From Azospirillum brasilense (GTDB lineage Bacteria > Pseudomonadota > Alphaproteobacteria > Azospirillales > Azospirillaceae), in the NCBI RefSeq assembly GCF_005222205.1, contig NZ_CP032345.1, forward strand, positions 2,605,501 to 2,669,500: a stretch of 64,000 nt of DNA. Direction: 5' to 3'. The notes under the pieces are model-generated. The model had not been told where the DNA came from and searched no databases. It was given only the letters and a program-made list of their open reading frames with translations. Shown piece after piece: positions 21,860-29,785 of the stretch. Both the position numbers and the translations under genes were made by a program. Within the stretch, counting starts at the first letter, position 1. Every line of letters begins with the position of its first letter.

Positions 21860-21936
21860 GGCTGGGGTGCCTGCCGCAAGGCGGGCTGAGACCACACCCA
21901 TCGAACCTGATCTGGGTCATGCCAGCGAAGGGAGCC
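21860..21936 (+). ncRNA. TPP riboswitch (THI element)
   Basis: The aptamer is complete. The P1 helix pairs GGCT (21860-21863) with AGCC (21933-21936), next to GGGGTGCC at 21864-21871. CTGAGA lies at 21886-21891, CCTGATCTGG at 21906-21915 and GCCAGCGAAGGGA at 21921-21933. These are the universally conserved thiamine pyrophosphate-binding elements. Downstream, CCTCCT (21972-21977) could pair with AGGAGG of the ribosome site (22004-22009), suggesting translational switching. The regulated gene is an ABC binding protein, not a thiamine biosynthesis gene. Confidence 0.96.
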
Positions 21937-22019
21937 AAGCGTTCGAGGCTGTGCCGCCGCTATCCTCCCGGCCTCCTCGTCCTCGCGCGGTTCTTCGCCG
22001 GGCAGGAGGAGACACATCC

Positions 22020-23174
22020 ATGCGGCGCTTCCTTTCCATCCTCTCGGCAACGGCTTTTTCGGCGGTCTTTTCGGCGTCGGTCCCCCACGGCGCGGCGCTG
22101 GCCGGTGAGGCCTCGGTCCCCGTGCTGGTGCCGCTGACCGGCTTCCTGTCGCTGGAGGGGACGAGCCAGCGCAACGGCGCCGTCCTGGCGCTGAAGGACG
22201 CGCCCGCGGGTGTGGCGGTGCGGTCGGAGGTGATCGACACCGGCACCTCGCCGGAGGCCGCCGTTACGGCGCTGGAGCGTGCGGCGGGCGGCAAGGTCAC
22301 GGCGGTGGCGGCCAGCATGCTGGGCACGCAGATGCTGGCGATGCTGCCGCTGGCCCAGGACTACAAAATTCCGCTGGTCACCGTGTCGGGTACGGCAAGC
22401 ATCACCGAGCAGGGCAACCCCTGGGTCTTCCGCTTCTTCCCCGGCGACGCGGTGACCAAGGAGGCCCACGCCCGCTACGTGGCGGAGGAGCTGGGGAAGA
22501 AGCGCCCGGCGGTGATCTACCAGACGACGGCCTACGGGCAGAGCGGCAAGGCCCATCTGGAGCAGGCCTTCAAGAAGCTCGGCGTCGAGCCGGTGTTCGA
22601 GGAGGGGGTGGACCCCGCCGCCAAGGATCTGCTGCCGGTCCTGACCAAGGCGCTGGCCGCCAAGCCCGACGTGCTGGTGCTGCATCTGCATTCCGGCCCG
22701 ACCGCCCTGTTCATCCGGCAGGCGGCGGCCAACGGGGTGGCGGTGCCGATCGTCGCCGGCTCCGCCATGCACCAGCCGAGCACCGCGGCGCTTCTGGAGC
22801 CGGCCGAGCTGAAGGGCGTCTGCGCCGAGACGGCGGCCTCGCCGATCTCCGGCGGCAGCCCGGAGGTGGAGGCCTTCACCGCCGCCTACCGCGCCGCCTT
22901 CAACGCGGAGCCCGACGCCTTCGCGCTCGGCCAGTATGACGGCATCCGCATGGTGCTGGGGGCGGTGCAGGGCGGTGCGGACAGCGCGGATGCGGTGCGC
23001 AAGGTCCTGTCCGCCGGGACCCACCAGGGCCTCGCCATGACCTACAAGTCGGACGGCAAGGGCAACATGGCGCATTCCGCGGTGATCGTCTGCTACGACG
23101 GCGCCTCGCGCGTGCCGGCGATCGCCAAGCGCTACGACAATGTGACCGGTGTGGTGACCGGGATGGTGAAGTGA
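22020..23174 (+). CDS. TPP-riboswitch-controlled periplasmic binding protein (LivJ/Peripla_BP_6 type)
   Basis: This 384-residue protein has a signal peptide (cut probably after AALA, about residue 29) and the type I periplasmic fold of branched-chain amino-acid binding proteins: 'VPVLVPLTGFLSLEG' at the N-terminus, 'LVTVSGTASITEQG' and 'FALGQYDGIRMVLGAV' near the end. The ATG at 22020 follows GGAGGAG. Because a TPP riboswitch controls it, the ligand is more likely thiamine, a thiamine precursor or a breakdown product than an amino acid. That is an inference from regulation, as no binding-site residues for such a ligand can be named. Confidence 0.9.
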   Translation: MRRFLSILSATAFSAVFSASVPHGAALAGEASVPVLVPLTGFLSLEGTSQRNGAVLALKDAPAGVAVRSEVIDTGTSPEAAVTALERAAGGKVTAVAASMLGTQMLAMLPLAQDYKIPLVTVSGTASITEQGNPWVFRFFPGDAVTKEAHARYVAEELGKKRPAVIYQTTAYGQSGKAHLEQAFKKLGVEPVFEEGVDPAAKDLLPVLTKALAAKPDVLVLHLHSGPTALFIRQAAANGVAVPIVAGSAMHQPSTAALLEPAELKGVCAETAASPISGGSPEVEAFTAAYRAAFNAEPDAFALGQYDGIRMVLGAVQGGADSADAVRKVLSAGTHQGLAMTYKSDGKGNMAHSAVIVCYDGASRVPAIAKRYDNVTGVVTGMVK

Positions 23175-23181
23175 GCCAGCC

Positions 23182-24066
23182 TTGATCACCCTGCAGCTTC
23201 TCGTCAACGGCCTCGCCCTGGGCGCGGCCTATGCGCTGGTCGCGCTGGGCTTCGTGCTGGTGCTGAACGCCACCGCGGCGGTGAATTTCGCGCAGGGCGA
23301 TCTCGTGATGGCCGGCGGGCTGCTCGGCGTGGCGCTGGCGCCGCATCTGCCGGGGTATCTGCCGCTGCCCGGGCTGCTCCTGCTGCCGGTGGTGCTGGTG
23401 CTGATGGCCGGGCTTGGGCTTCTGCTGGCGGCGGCGGCCTATCTGCCGCTGCGCCGCCGCCCGCCGGTGGCGGTCTTCATCAGCACCATCGCGGCGGGGA
23501 TCATCCTGCAGAACGGCGCCTCCGTCCTGTTCGGGCCGGAGCCGCGGGCGGCACCGCCGCTGCTGGGCGGCGGGACGCTCGACCTCGGCGGGCTGGTGGT
23601 GGCGGAGCAGTCGCTGGCGATCATCGCCGTCGCCGCTCTGCTGATCGCCGGGCAGCAATGGCTGTTCGGGCGGACCCAGCTCGGCCGGCGCCTGCGCGCC
23701 ACGGCGCAGGACCCGGAGATGGCGCGGGCCTGCGGCGTGCCGGTGACGGCGATGATCCTGATCACCTTCGCGCTCGGCACCGCCTTCGCCGGTGCGGCGG
23801 GGCTGCTGCTCGCCAACCGCTACTTCGTCACGCCAACGGCCGGCGGCGACCTGATCCTGAAGGCCTACATCGCGGTGACCATCGGCGGCTGGGGCTCCGT
23901 GCCCGGGGCGGTCGCCGGCGCGCTGCTGATCGCGCTGTTCGAGGTGGGGGTGTCGTCGGTGCTGTCCTATCCGGTGGCGCTGGGGCTGCTCTACGCGACG
24001 CTGCTGGTCATCCTGGTCGCCCGCCCGCAGGGGCTGTTCGGGGAGGCGGCGCGGCGCCGTGCGTAA
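23182..24066 (+). CDS. LivH-type ABC permease of the riboswitch-controlled transporter
   Basis: This 294-residue integral membrane permease has the LivH pattern: 'NGLALGAAYALVALGFVLVLNATAAVNFAQGD' spans the first helices and the family's NFAQG motif, and 'LKAYIAVTIGGWGSVPGAV' is the cytoplasmic EAA-like loop. The start is TTG at 23182, seven bases after the binding-protein stop. It overlaps the next gene by eight bases. Function: membrane channel subunit for the ligand delivered by the upstream binding protein. Confidence 0.93.
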   Translation: MITLQLLVNGLALGAAYALVALGFVLVLNATAAVNFAQGDLVMAGGLLGVALAPHLPGYLPLPGLLLLPVVLVLMAGLGLLLAAAAYLPLRRRPPVAVFISTIAAGIILQNGASVLFGPEPRAAPPLLGGGTLDLGGLVVAEQSLAIIAVAALLIAGQQWLFGRTQLGRRLRATAQDPEMARACGVPVTAMILITFALGTAFAGAAGLLLANRYFVTPTAGGDLILKAYIAVTIGGWGSVPGAVAGALLIALFEVGVSSVLSYPVALGLLYATLLVILVARPQGLFGEAARRRA

Positions 24067-25798
24067 CGGTGTGCGCAAGTTGTGGGCGCTGGCCCCCACC
24101 CTGACCCTCCCCCGCTGGGCGGGAGAGGGAATGATGCTTGCGGTGCTGGTGGCGTACGCGCTGCTGTACGCGTCGCCCTATGGGCTGCGCGTGCTGACCG
24201 TGGCGGGGGTGTACGCGCTGGCCGCCATCGGCTTCCAGATCGTCTTCGGGCTGGGCGGCGCGCTGTCGCTGGCTCATGGTGCCTTCTTCGGGATCGGGGC
24301 CTACGCCACCGGTATTTTGGGGAGTCAGTGGGGTTGGGGCTTCGCCGCGACCTTTCCGGTGTCGCTTTTGGTGCCGCTGCTGCTGGCCCTGCTCGTCGGG
24401 CTGCCGGTGCTGCGGCTGGAATCCCATTACTTCGCCCTGGCGACGCTCGGCATCGCGCAGGTCGTCCATCTGCTGGCGGTCAACAGCCCTGACCTGACCG
24501 GCGGCGCCAACGGCTTGCCTGGGGTACCGGGCATCGTCCTGTTCGGCTGGGCGGTGCCGCGCGGCCTGCCGCTGGCGGCGGTGGTCTGGGGCTTCGTGGC
24601 CCTGGGCGGGCTGTTGGCCTGGAGGCTGGCGCGCGGGCGCTGGGGGCGGGCGCTGACGCTGGTGCGCGACGACCCGCTGGCCGCCGGCACGCTGGGTCTG
24701 GACGTCGGCGGGCTGAGGCTGGCCGCCTTCGCGCTGAGCGCCGTCTATGCCGGGGCGGCGGGCGCCTTGGCGGTGCACACCCAGCGCGTCGTCTCGCCGG
24801 AGGTGCTGGAGTTCCCCGTGATGGTCTCCGTCCTGACCATCGCCGTGGTCGGCGGGCGGGGGCGGGTGGCCGGGGCGATCCTGGGGGCGGTGCTGCTGCT
24901 CCATCTGCCGGAGTGGTTCCGCTTCCTGGAGCGCAGCTATCTGATCGTCTACGGCGTGGCCCTGCTCGCCACCATCGTGCTGGCGCCGCACGGGCTGACC
25001 GGCCTGCTCGACCGGCTGTTCCCGGCCCGCCCGGCGCCGATGCCCAGGCCCGAAGCGCCGCCGGAAAAGGCCATTCCAAACGGGCCTTTGCTGCGGGTCG
25101 AGGGGCTGATCAAGGGTTTTGGCGGGGTGCGGGCGGTGGACGGCGTGTCGCTGACGCTGGAGGCCGGGACCATCACCGGGCTGATCGGCCCCAACGGCTC
25201 CGGCAAGACGACGCTGGTCAACCTGATCTCCGGCCTGGAGACGCCGGACGGCGGGCGGGTGCTGATGGGCAATGCGGATTTGGCGGGACAGCGGCCCGAC
25301 CGCATCGCCCGCGCCGGGATCGCCCGTACCTTCCAGGCGGTCAGCCTGCCGGAGGGCGCCAGCGTCCTGGCCGCCGTCGCCGCGGCGCGGCTGGAGCGCG
25401 ACGGCTCGATCGCCCTGGCCGAGGCGCACGCTCTGTGGGCGCTGGAGCGGCTGGGCGCGGCGGACCTCGCCGCCAAACCCTGCGCCGGCCTGCCGGCGGC
25501 GCTGCGCCGCCGGGTGGAACTGGCCCGCGCGCTGGCCCGCCAGCCCGCCGTGCTGCTGCTCGACGAACCGGCGGCCGGGCTGACCGACGGGGAGAAGGCG
25601 GAGTTGGCCGGTCATCTGCGCGCCATCGCCGCCACCGGCACCGCGCTGCTGGTGGTGGAGCACGACATGGGCTTCCTGCTGCCGCTCGCCGGCCATGTGC
25701 TGTGCCTGGACCAGGGGCGCCCGCTCTACGCCGGCCCACCGGAGGGGGTGCGCAGCGATCCCGCCGTGGTCGCCGCCTATCTGGGGGAGGGGGCATGA
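24059..25798 (+). CDS. LivM-LivG fusion: ABC permease plus ATPase in one chain
   Basis: This 579-residue protein joins a LivM permease (to about residue 325; 'GLGGALSLAHGAFFGIGAYA', 'TIAVVGGRGRVAGAILGA') to a LivG-type ATPase (about 340-579). Walker A GPNGSGKTT starts at 377, followed by Q-loop RTFQAV, Walker B LLLDEPAAG and H-loop VVEHDM. The ABC signature is degenerate: 'GLPAALRRRVELARAL' replaces the usual LivG YGxQRRLEIARAL. The first 24 residues come from a GTG start at 24059 and read through a palindromic repeat; ATGs at 24131/24134 behind GGGAGAGGGA may be the true start. It overlaps livF-like by four bases. Confidence 0.92.
   Translation: MRNGVRKLWALAPTLTLPRWAGEGMMLAVLVAYALLYASPYGLRVLTVAGVYALAAIGFQIVFGLGGALSLAHGAFFGIGAYATGILGSQWGWGFAATFPVSLLVPLLLALLVGLPVLRLESHYFALATLGIAQVVHLLAVNSPDLTGGANGLPGVPGIVLFGWAVPRGLPLAAVVWGFVALGGLLAWRLARGRWGRALTLVRDDPLAAGTLGLDVGGLRLAAFALSAVYAGAAGALAVHTQRVVSPEVLEFPVMVSVLTIAVVGGRGRVAGAILGAVLLLHLPEWFRFLERSYLIVYGVALLATIVLAPHGLTGLLDRLFPARPAPMPRPEAPPEKAIPNGPLLRVEGLIKGFGGVRAVDGVSLTLEAGTITGLIGPNGSGKTTLVNLISGLETPDGGRVLMGNADLAGQRPDRIARAGIARTFQAVSLPEGASVLAAVAAARLERDGSIALAEAHALWALERLGAADLAAKPCAGLPAALRRRVELARALARQPAVLLLDEPAAGLTDGEKAELAGHLRAIAATGTALLVVEHDMGFLLPLAGHVLCLDQGRPLYAGPPEGVRSDPAVVAAYLGEGA
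24091..24130. repeat. Partial palindromic repeat inside the LivM-LivG 5' end
   Basis: GCCCCCACCCTGACC, CCTCCCCCGCT and GCGGGAGAGGG at 24091-24130 match half of the elements at 10.64 and 37.47 kb. In the fusion's frame this encodes APTLTLPRWAGEG, a peptide type characteristic of such repeats rather than of LivM. Confidence 0.7.
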
Positions 25799-26505
25799 CG
25801 GGGGCTCCCCTGCTGCAGGTCGAGGGGCTGAGCGCTGGCTATGGCGGGGCGGTCGCCGTGGACCGCCTGTCGCTGTCCGTGGCGGCGGGCGAGGCGGTGG
25901 CTCTGCTGGGCGCCAACGGGGCGGGCAAGTCGACGCTGCTCAAGGCCATCCTCGGCCTCGTCCCGGCGATGGGTGGGCGCATCCGGCTGGATGGCGAGGA
26001 GATCGGCGCCCTTGCCCCGGAACGGCGGGTGCGCAGCGGCCTGGGCTATGTGCCGGAGGGCCGGCGCGTCTTCCCCGGCATGAGCGTGCGCGACAATCTG
26101 GAGGTGGCGAGCTGGCTGGGCCGGGCCGAGCGTGCCCGCGACCTGGAGCGCGTCTTCGCCCTGTTCCCCGCGCTGGAGGGCAAGGCGGAGGAGCGGGCGT
26201 GGCGCCTGTCCGGCGGGCAGCAGCAGATGCTGGCGGTGGGCCGCGCGCTGATGGGCCGCCCGCGGGTGCTGCTGCTCGACGAGCCGTCGCTCGGCCTGTC
26301 GCCCAAGCTGGCCGGGGAGGTCTTCGCCGCCGTCCGCGCCATCGCCGCGACCGGAACGGCGGTGCTGGTCGCCGAGCAGAGCGCCGCCCGCGCCCTGTCC
26401 GCCGCCGGTCGTGTCGTCCTGCTGCGCCTCGGCCGGGCGGTCCATGACGGGCCGGTGGAAACCCTGCCCGCCGACGCGTTGAGGGACGCCTTTCTGGGCG
26501 GCTGA
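25795..26505 (+). CDS. LivF-type ABC ATPase of the riboswitch-controlled transporter
   Basis: This 236-residue ATPase has Walker A GANGAGKST, signature LSGGQQQML, Walker B VLLLDEPS and the LivF-type switch 'VLVAEQS'. The signature is intact, in contrast to the LivG half of the fusion, so this subunit may carry most of the ATPase activity. The ATG at 25795 overlaps the upstream stop. It completes a four-gene importer (binding protein, LivH, LivM-LivG, LivF). Confidence 0.94.
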   Translation: MTGAPLLQVEGLSAGYGGAVAVDRLSLSVAAGEAVALLGANGAGKSTLLKAILGLVPAMGGRIRLDGEEIGALAPERRVRSGLGYVPEGRRVFPGMSVRDNLEVASWLGRAERARDLERVFALFPALEGKAEERAWRLSGGQQQMLAVGRALMGRPRVLLLDEPSLGLSPKLAGEVFAAVRAIAATGTAVLVAEQSAARALSAAGRVVLLRLGRAVHDGPVETLPADALRDAFLGG

Positions 26506-26653
26506 TCCACGGGTGCAGGGCGGCGCCGGACGCAATTCGGCATTGCGGCAACAGGCCGGGATCTTTGTCGTGACTTTCTCGTCTTGCGCTTGCCGATCCC
26601 AGACGGCGGGGCTAGCTTCCGGCGTCGCCCTGCCCGTAAGGATTACCTCTGCC

Positions 26654-27862
26654 ATGCTGGACAAAGCCGTCGCTGCTGCACTCTCCTCCCTTCTTCTGCT
26701 GGGCGCCGCTGCCGCCCACGCCGATGGGGCGCAGGTGGCGGAGCTGGTCCCCGTCAACCCGCCAACCATGTATTACCCGGCACCGTCCTCCGGCCCGGCG
26801 CCGGCGCCCCGCACCGTCGCTCCGTCGGCGCCGTCGGCTCCGGCCGCCGCCGATCCGGCCGAGAAGACCGGGCCGGCCGAGCTTGAGGACGGCTGGGAAG
26901 GCGGACCGTCGCGCGACCGGGACGGCAAGTTCGCCTATTGCGCCATCGAGGGCCGTTTCGACACCGGCCATGTCCTGATGATCGCGCGCAACGTCAAGGG
27001 CGAGGTCAATCTCGGCATGGGCATCCCCGGCGCCGAGCTGCCGGGCAGCGAGCAGTGGAAGGTCAAGGTCGTGGTGGACGGCAAGCTGACGCGCGAGCGC
27101 CGCGCGCTGGCGCCCAAGCCGGACATGCTGGTCATCCCCAACGGCAAGGACGAGGAACTCTACGCCGCCCTTATGAACGGCAAGGAGGTGGTGTTCTCCT
27201 CCGACGCCGACCGCATGGCCTTCGCGTTGAAGGGCACCAAGAAGGTGCTCACCGACCTGAAGACCTGCGTGGACAAGGCCGGCGCCGTCCCCCCCATCGA
27301 CACCCGCACCAAGAAGGTTGCCACCCGACCCGACGAACTGCCGGAAGGGCTGGCCGACCTGCTGAAGGCGGCCGGCGTGCGCGACGTCAAGCGCGTGTCG
27401 CTGGAGAACGTGCCGAAGGGCGAGCGGCCCGCCGACATGGCCTGGCGCATCGGCCCGATTGTCGGCGGCATCCGCGAGCGGATGGTCGAGGAGGGCTCCA
27501 AGCTGGAGGACCTGTCCGCCGGCTACATCGACGCGATGAAGAAGCGCTGCGAGGGCGGCACGCCGACCGCGTCGCTGAGCGCCGTCGAGGATCTGCCCGG
27601 CCTGATGCTGCGCACCGGTTCGGTGGATTGCGCGCTGAAGGAGGGCAAGATGCACGTCTCGCTGACCTTCTTCCTGTCGCCGGGCCGCCTCTTCACGATC
27701 CTGTTCCACGAGGCCCAGGAGGCCGACATCGGGCTGGCCGACAAGGTGCGCGACAATCTGGCGGAGGTGCTGCGCCGCCTCGCCGTGAACCCGCCCTCCG
27801 CCCAGCCGTCCTCCGGCCAGTCGCCGGCCTCTCCGGCGCCGGCCCAGACGGGCAAGCCCTAA
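26654..27862 (+). CDS. Exported protein of unknown function with Pro/Ala-rich linkers
   Basis: I do not recognise this family. The 402-residue product has a clear signal peptide (1-23, ending AHA), a Pro/Ala/Ser-rich low-complexity stretch (about 38-75), a folded region starting 'DGKFAYCAIEGRFDTGHVLMIARN' and extending to about 375, and a Pro/Ser/Gln-rich C-terminus. Four cysteines (in FAYCAIE, KTCVDK, KKRCEGG and SVDCALK) could form disulphides. It follows the ABC operon by 148 bases with its own ATG at 26654 and is probably a separate transcription unit. A periplasmic or surface location is inferred from the signal peptide only. Confidence 0.75.
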   Translation: MLDKAVAAALSSLLLLGAAAAHADGAQVAELVPVNPPTMYYPAPSSGPAPAPRTVAPSAPSAPAAADPAEKTGPAELEDGWEGGPSRDRDGKFAYCAIEGRFDTGHVLMIARNVKGEVNLGMGIPGAELPGSEQWKVKVVVDGKLTRERRALAPKPDMLVIPNGKDEELYAALMNGKEVVFSSDADRMAFALKGTKKVLTDLKTCVDKAGAVPPIDTRTKKVATRPDELPEGLADLLKAAGVRDVKRVSLENVPKGERPADMAWRIGPIVGGIRERMVEEGSKLEDLSAGYIDAMKKRCEGGTPTASLSAVEDLPGLMLRTGSVDCALKEGKMHVSLTFFLSPGRLFTILFHEAQEADIGLADKVRDNLAEVLRRLAVNPPSAQPSSGQSPASPAPAQTGKP

Positions 27863-27911
27863 GGGGGTAGGTCCGCGCCCTGCGGTTGACGGGGCGGACG
27901 CAGGGCACACA

Positions 27912-29762
27912 TTGACCGGCATGCCGGACGACATGACGGGAATCCGGGGCGCCGCGGGGGACGCGGCCGGCGCCCTGACCAAAGCACACAACCCCGGCCG
28001 GCGGTTCCTCAGGGTGCTGACACGGCGGAGCCTGCGCGACAGCGTCCTGGGCGTGCTGATGCTCGCCGGGGCCATCGGCGCCGGGGTCGGGCTGGCCGTG
28101 GCCCTGCTGCACGAGGCCGTGGTCTGGACGCAGTCCTTCGTCTTTTCGGTCGCCCACGGGCAGGCTCTGGGTGAGGCCGCGCTGGCCGACCCCTGGCGGA
28201 CCCTGCTGGTGCCGGCCGGCGGCGGTCTGTTGCTCGGCGTGATGGTGAAGCTGGTGCGGCGCTGGCGCTCCAACGACATCGTCGACCCCGTCGAGGCGAA
28301 CGCCCTCTACGGCGGCAAGATGTCCCTGATCGACAGCTTGCGCCTGACCCTGGCGACCCTGCTGTCCAACGGCTCCGGCGCGTCGGTGGGGATGGAGGCG
28401 GCCTACACCCAGGCGGGGGCGGGCATCGCCTCGACGCTTGGGCAAAGGCTCCATCTGCGGCGGGCGGACCTGCGCATGCTGGTCGGCTGCGGGGCGGCCG
28501 CGGCGATCTCCGCCGCTTACGGCGCGCCGCTGGCCGGCGCCTTCTACGCCTTCGAGCTGGTCATGGGCGGCTACACCATCGCCACGCTGGCCCCGATCGG
28601 GGCGGCCTCGGTCGCCGCGGTGGCGGTGGCCCATTGGCTGAGCGACCCGTCCCCGGTCCTGTTCTTCGGCCGGCCGGCGGCGGTGGAGGGCTGGGATTAC
28701 GTGGCCTGCGGGGTCCTCGGCTTCCTGGCGGGCTGGCTCAGCATCCTCGCCATGCAGGCGGTGACGGTGGCCGAGCGCGGCTTCCGCGCGCTGCCCATCC
28801 CCGTCTGGGGGCGCCCGGCGCTGGGTGGGCTCGCGCTGGGTGCTCTGGCTCTGGCGGTGCCGCAGGTGCTGGGCGCCGGTCCCGGCGCCGACCCGTCGCA
28901 ACTGGCCCGCGGGCTGGAGGCCATGGCAATCCTGCTGGTCGCCAAGATCGTGGCGTCGGCTCTGTCGCTCGGCTCCGGCTTCCGCGGCGGGCTGTTCAGC
29001 GCCTCGCTGCTGCTGGGCGGGCTGTTCGGCGGGCTGGCCTATGGGGTGCTCGACCTGCTGGTGCCGGGGCTGGGGCTCGACCGGATGCTGCTGGTGCTGG
29101 CCGGCATGGGGGCGGTGGCCGCCGGCATCATCGGCGCGCCGGTCACCATGGTGCTTCTGGTGCTGGAGGCGACGCAGGATTTCTGGGCGGCGTCCGGCGT
29201 GCTGATCGGCGTGGTGGTGTCGACCACCGTGGTCCGGCAGGCCTTCGGCTATTCCTTCGCGACGTGGCGTTTCCACCTGCGCGGCGTGCCGATCCGCGGC
29301 GCCTACGACGTTGGCTGGGTGTCGGAGTTGACGGCGATGCGGCTGATGCGCGGCGACGTGAAGACGATCCTGACCACCCAGACGCTGGACACGCTGCGCC
29401 GCCTGCACCCGCTGGGCGCCGCCAAGACCGTCTTCGCGGTGGAGCCGGACGGTTCCTACGCCGGCATCATCGACATGGGCGCCGTTCATGACCCGTCGCT
29501 GGGCGAGGAGGACGCGAAGACGCCGGTCGGCGAACTGGCCAAGCACGCCGACGACTTCCTGCGGCCCGGCGACGACGTGCGCAGTGTGCTGCATCGCTTC
29601 AGCAGCGCCGAGGTGGAGTCCCTGCCGGTCCTCGCCTCACCCACCGACCGCCGGATCGTCGGCTACGTCACCGAGGCCTACGCCCTGCGCCGCTACAGCC
29701 AGGAGCTGGAGCGGCAGCGCGGCGAGGAGCTGGGCGAACGCAGCCTCTACGGGCGGGACTGA
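27912..29762 (+). CDS. ClC-family chloride channel/antiporter with CBS region
   Basis: This 616-residue ClC protein has an amphipathic N-terminus, about ten or more membrane helices, selectivity-filter motifs 'GSGASVGMEAAYTQ' (with the gating-type Glu in GME) and 'GSGFRGGLFSASLLLGG', and a cytoplasmic CBS region (about 480-600). ClC proteins move chloride or exchange it for protons. The motif around the gating Glu differs from the E. coli GREGP. TTG at 27912 follows AGGG by six bases; the ATG at 27921 is an alternative. Confidence 0.93.
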   Translation: MTGMPDDMTGIRGAAGDAAGALTKAHNPGRRFLRVLTRRSLRDSVLGVLMLAGAIGAGVGLAVALLHEAVVWTQSFVFSVAHGQALGEAALADPWRTLLVPAGGGLLLGVMVKLVRRWRSNDIVDPVEANALYGGKMSLIDSLRLTLATLLSNGSGASVGMEAAYTQAGAGIASTLGQRLHLRRADLRMLVGCGAAAAISAAYGAPLAGAFYAFELVMGGYTIATLAPIGAASVAAVAVAHWLSDPSPVLFFGRPAAVEGWDYVACGVLGFLAGWLSILAMQAVTVAERGFRALPIPVWGRPALGGLALGALALAVPQVLGAGPGADPSQLARGLEAMAILLVAKIVASALSLGSGFRGGLFSASLLLGGLFGGLAYGVLDLLVPGLGLDRMLLVLAGMGAVAAGIIGAPVTMVLLVLEATQDFWAASGVLIGVVVSTTVVRQAFGYSFATWRFHLRGVPIRGAYDVGWVSELTAMRLMRGDVKTILTTQTLDTLRRLHPLGAAKTVFAVEPDGSYAGIIDMGAVHDPSLGEEDAKTPVGELAKHADDFLRPGDDVRSVLHRFSSAEVESLPVLASPTDRRIVGYVTEAYALRRYSQELERQRGEELGERSLYGRD

Positions 29763-29785
29763 CCGACGCCCTTGTCCGGCGACGG

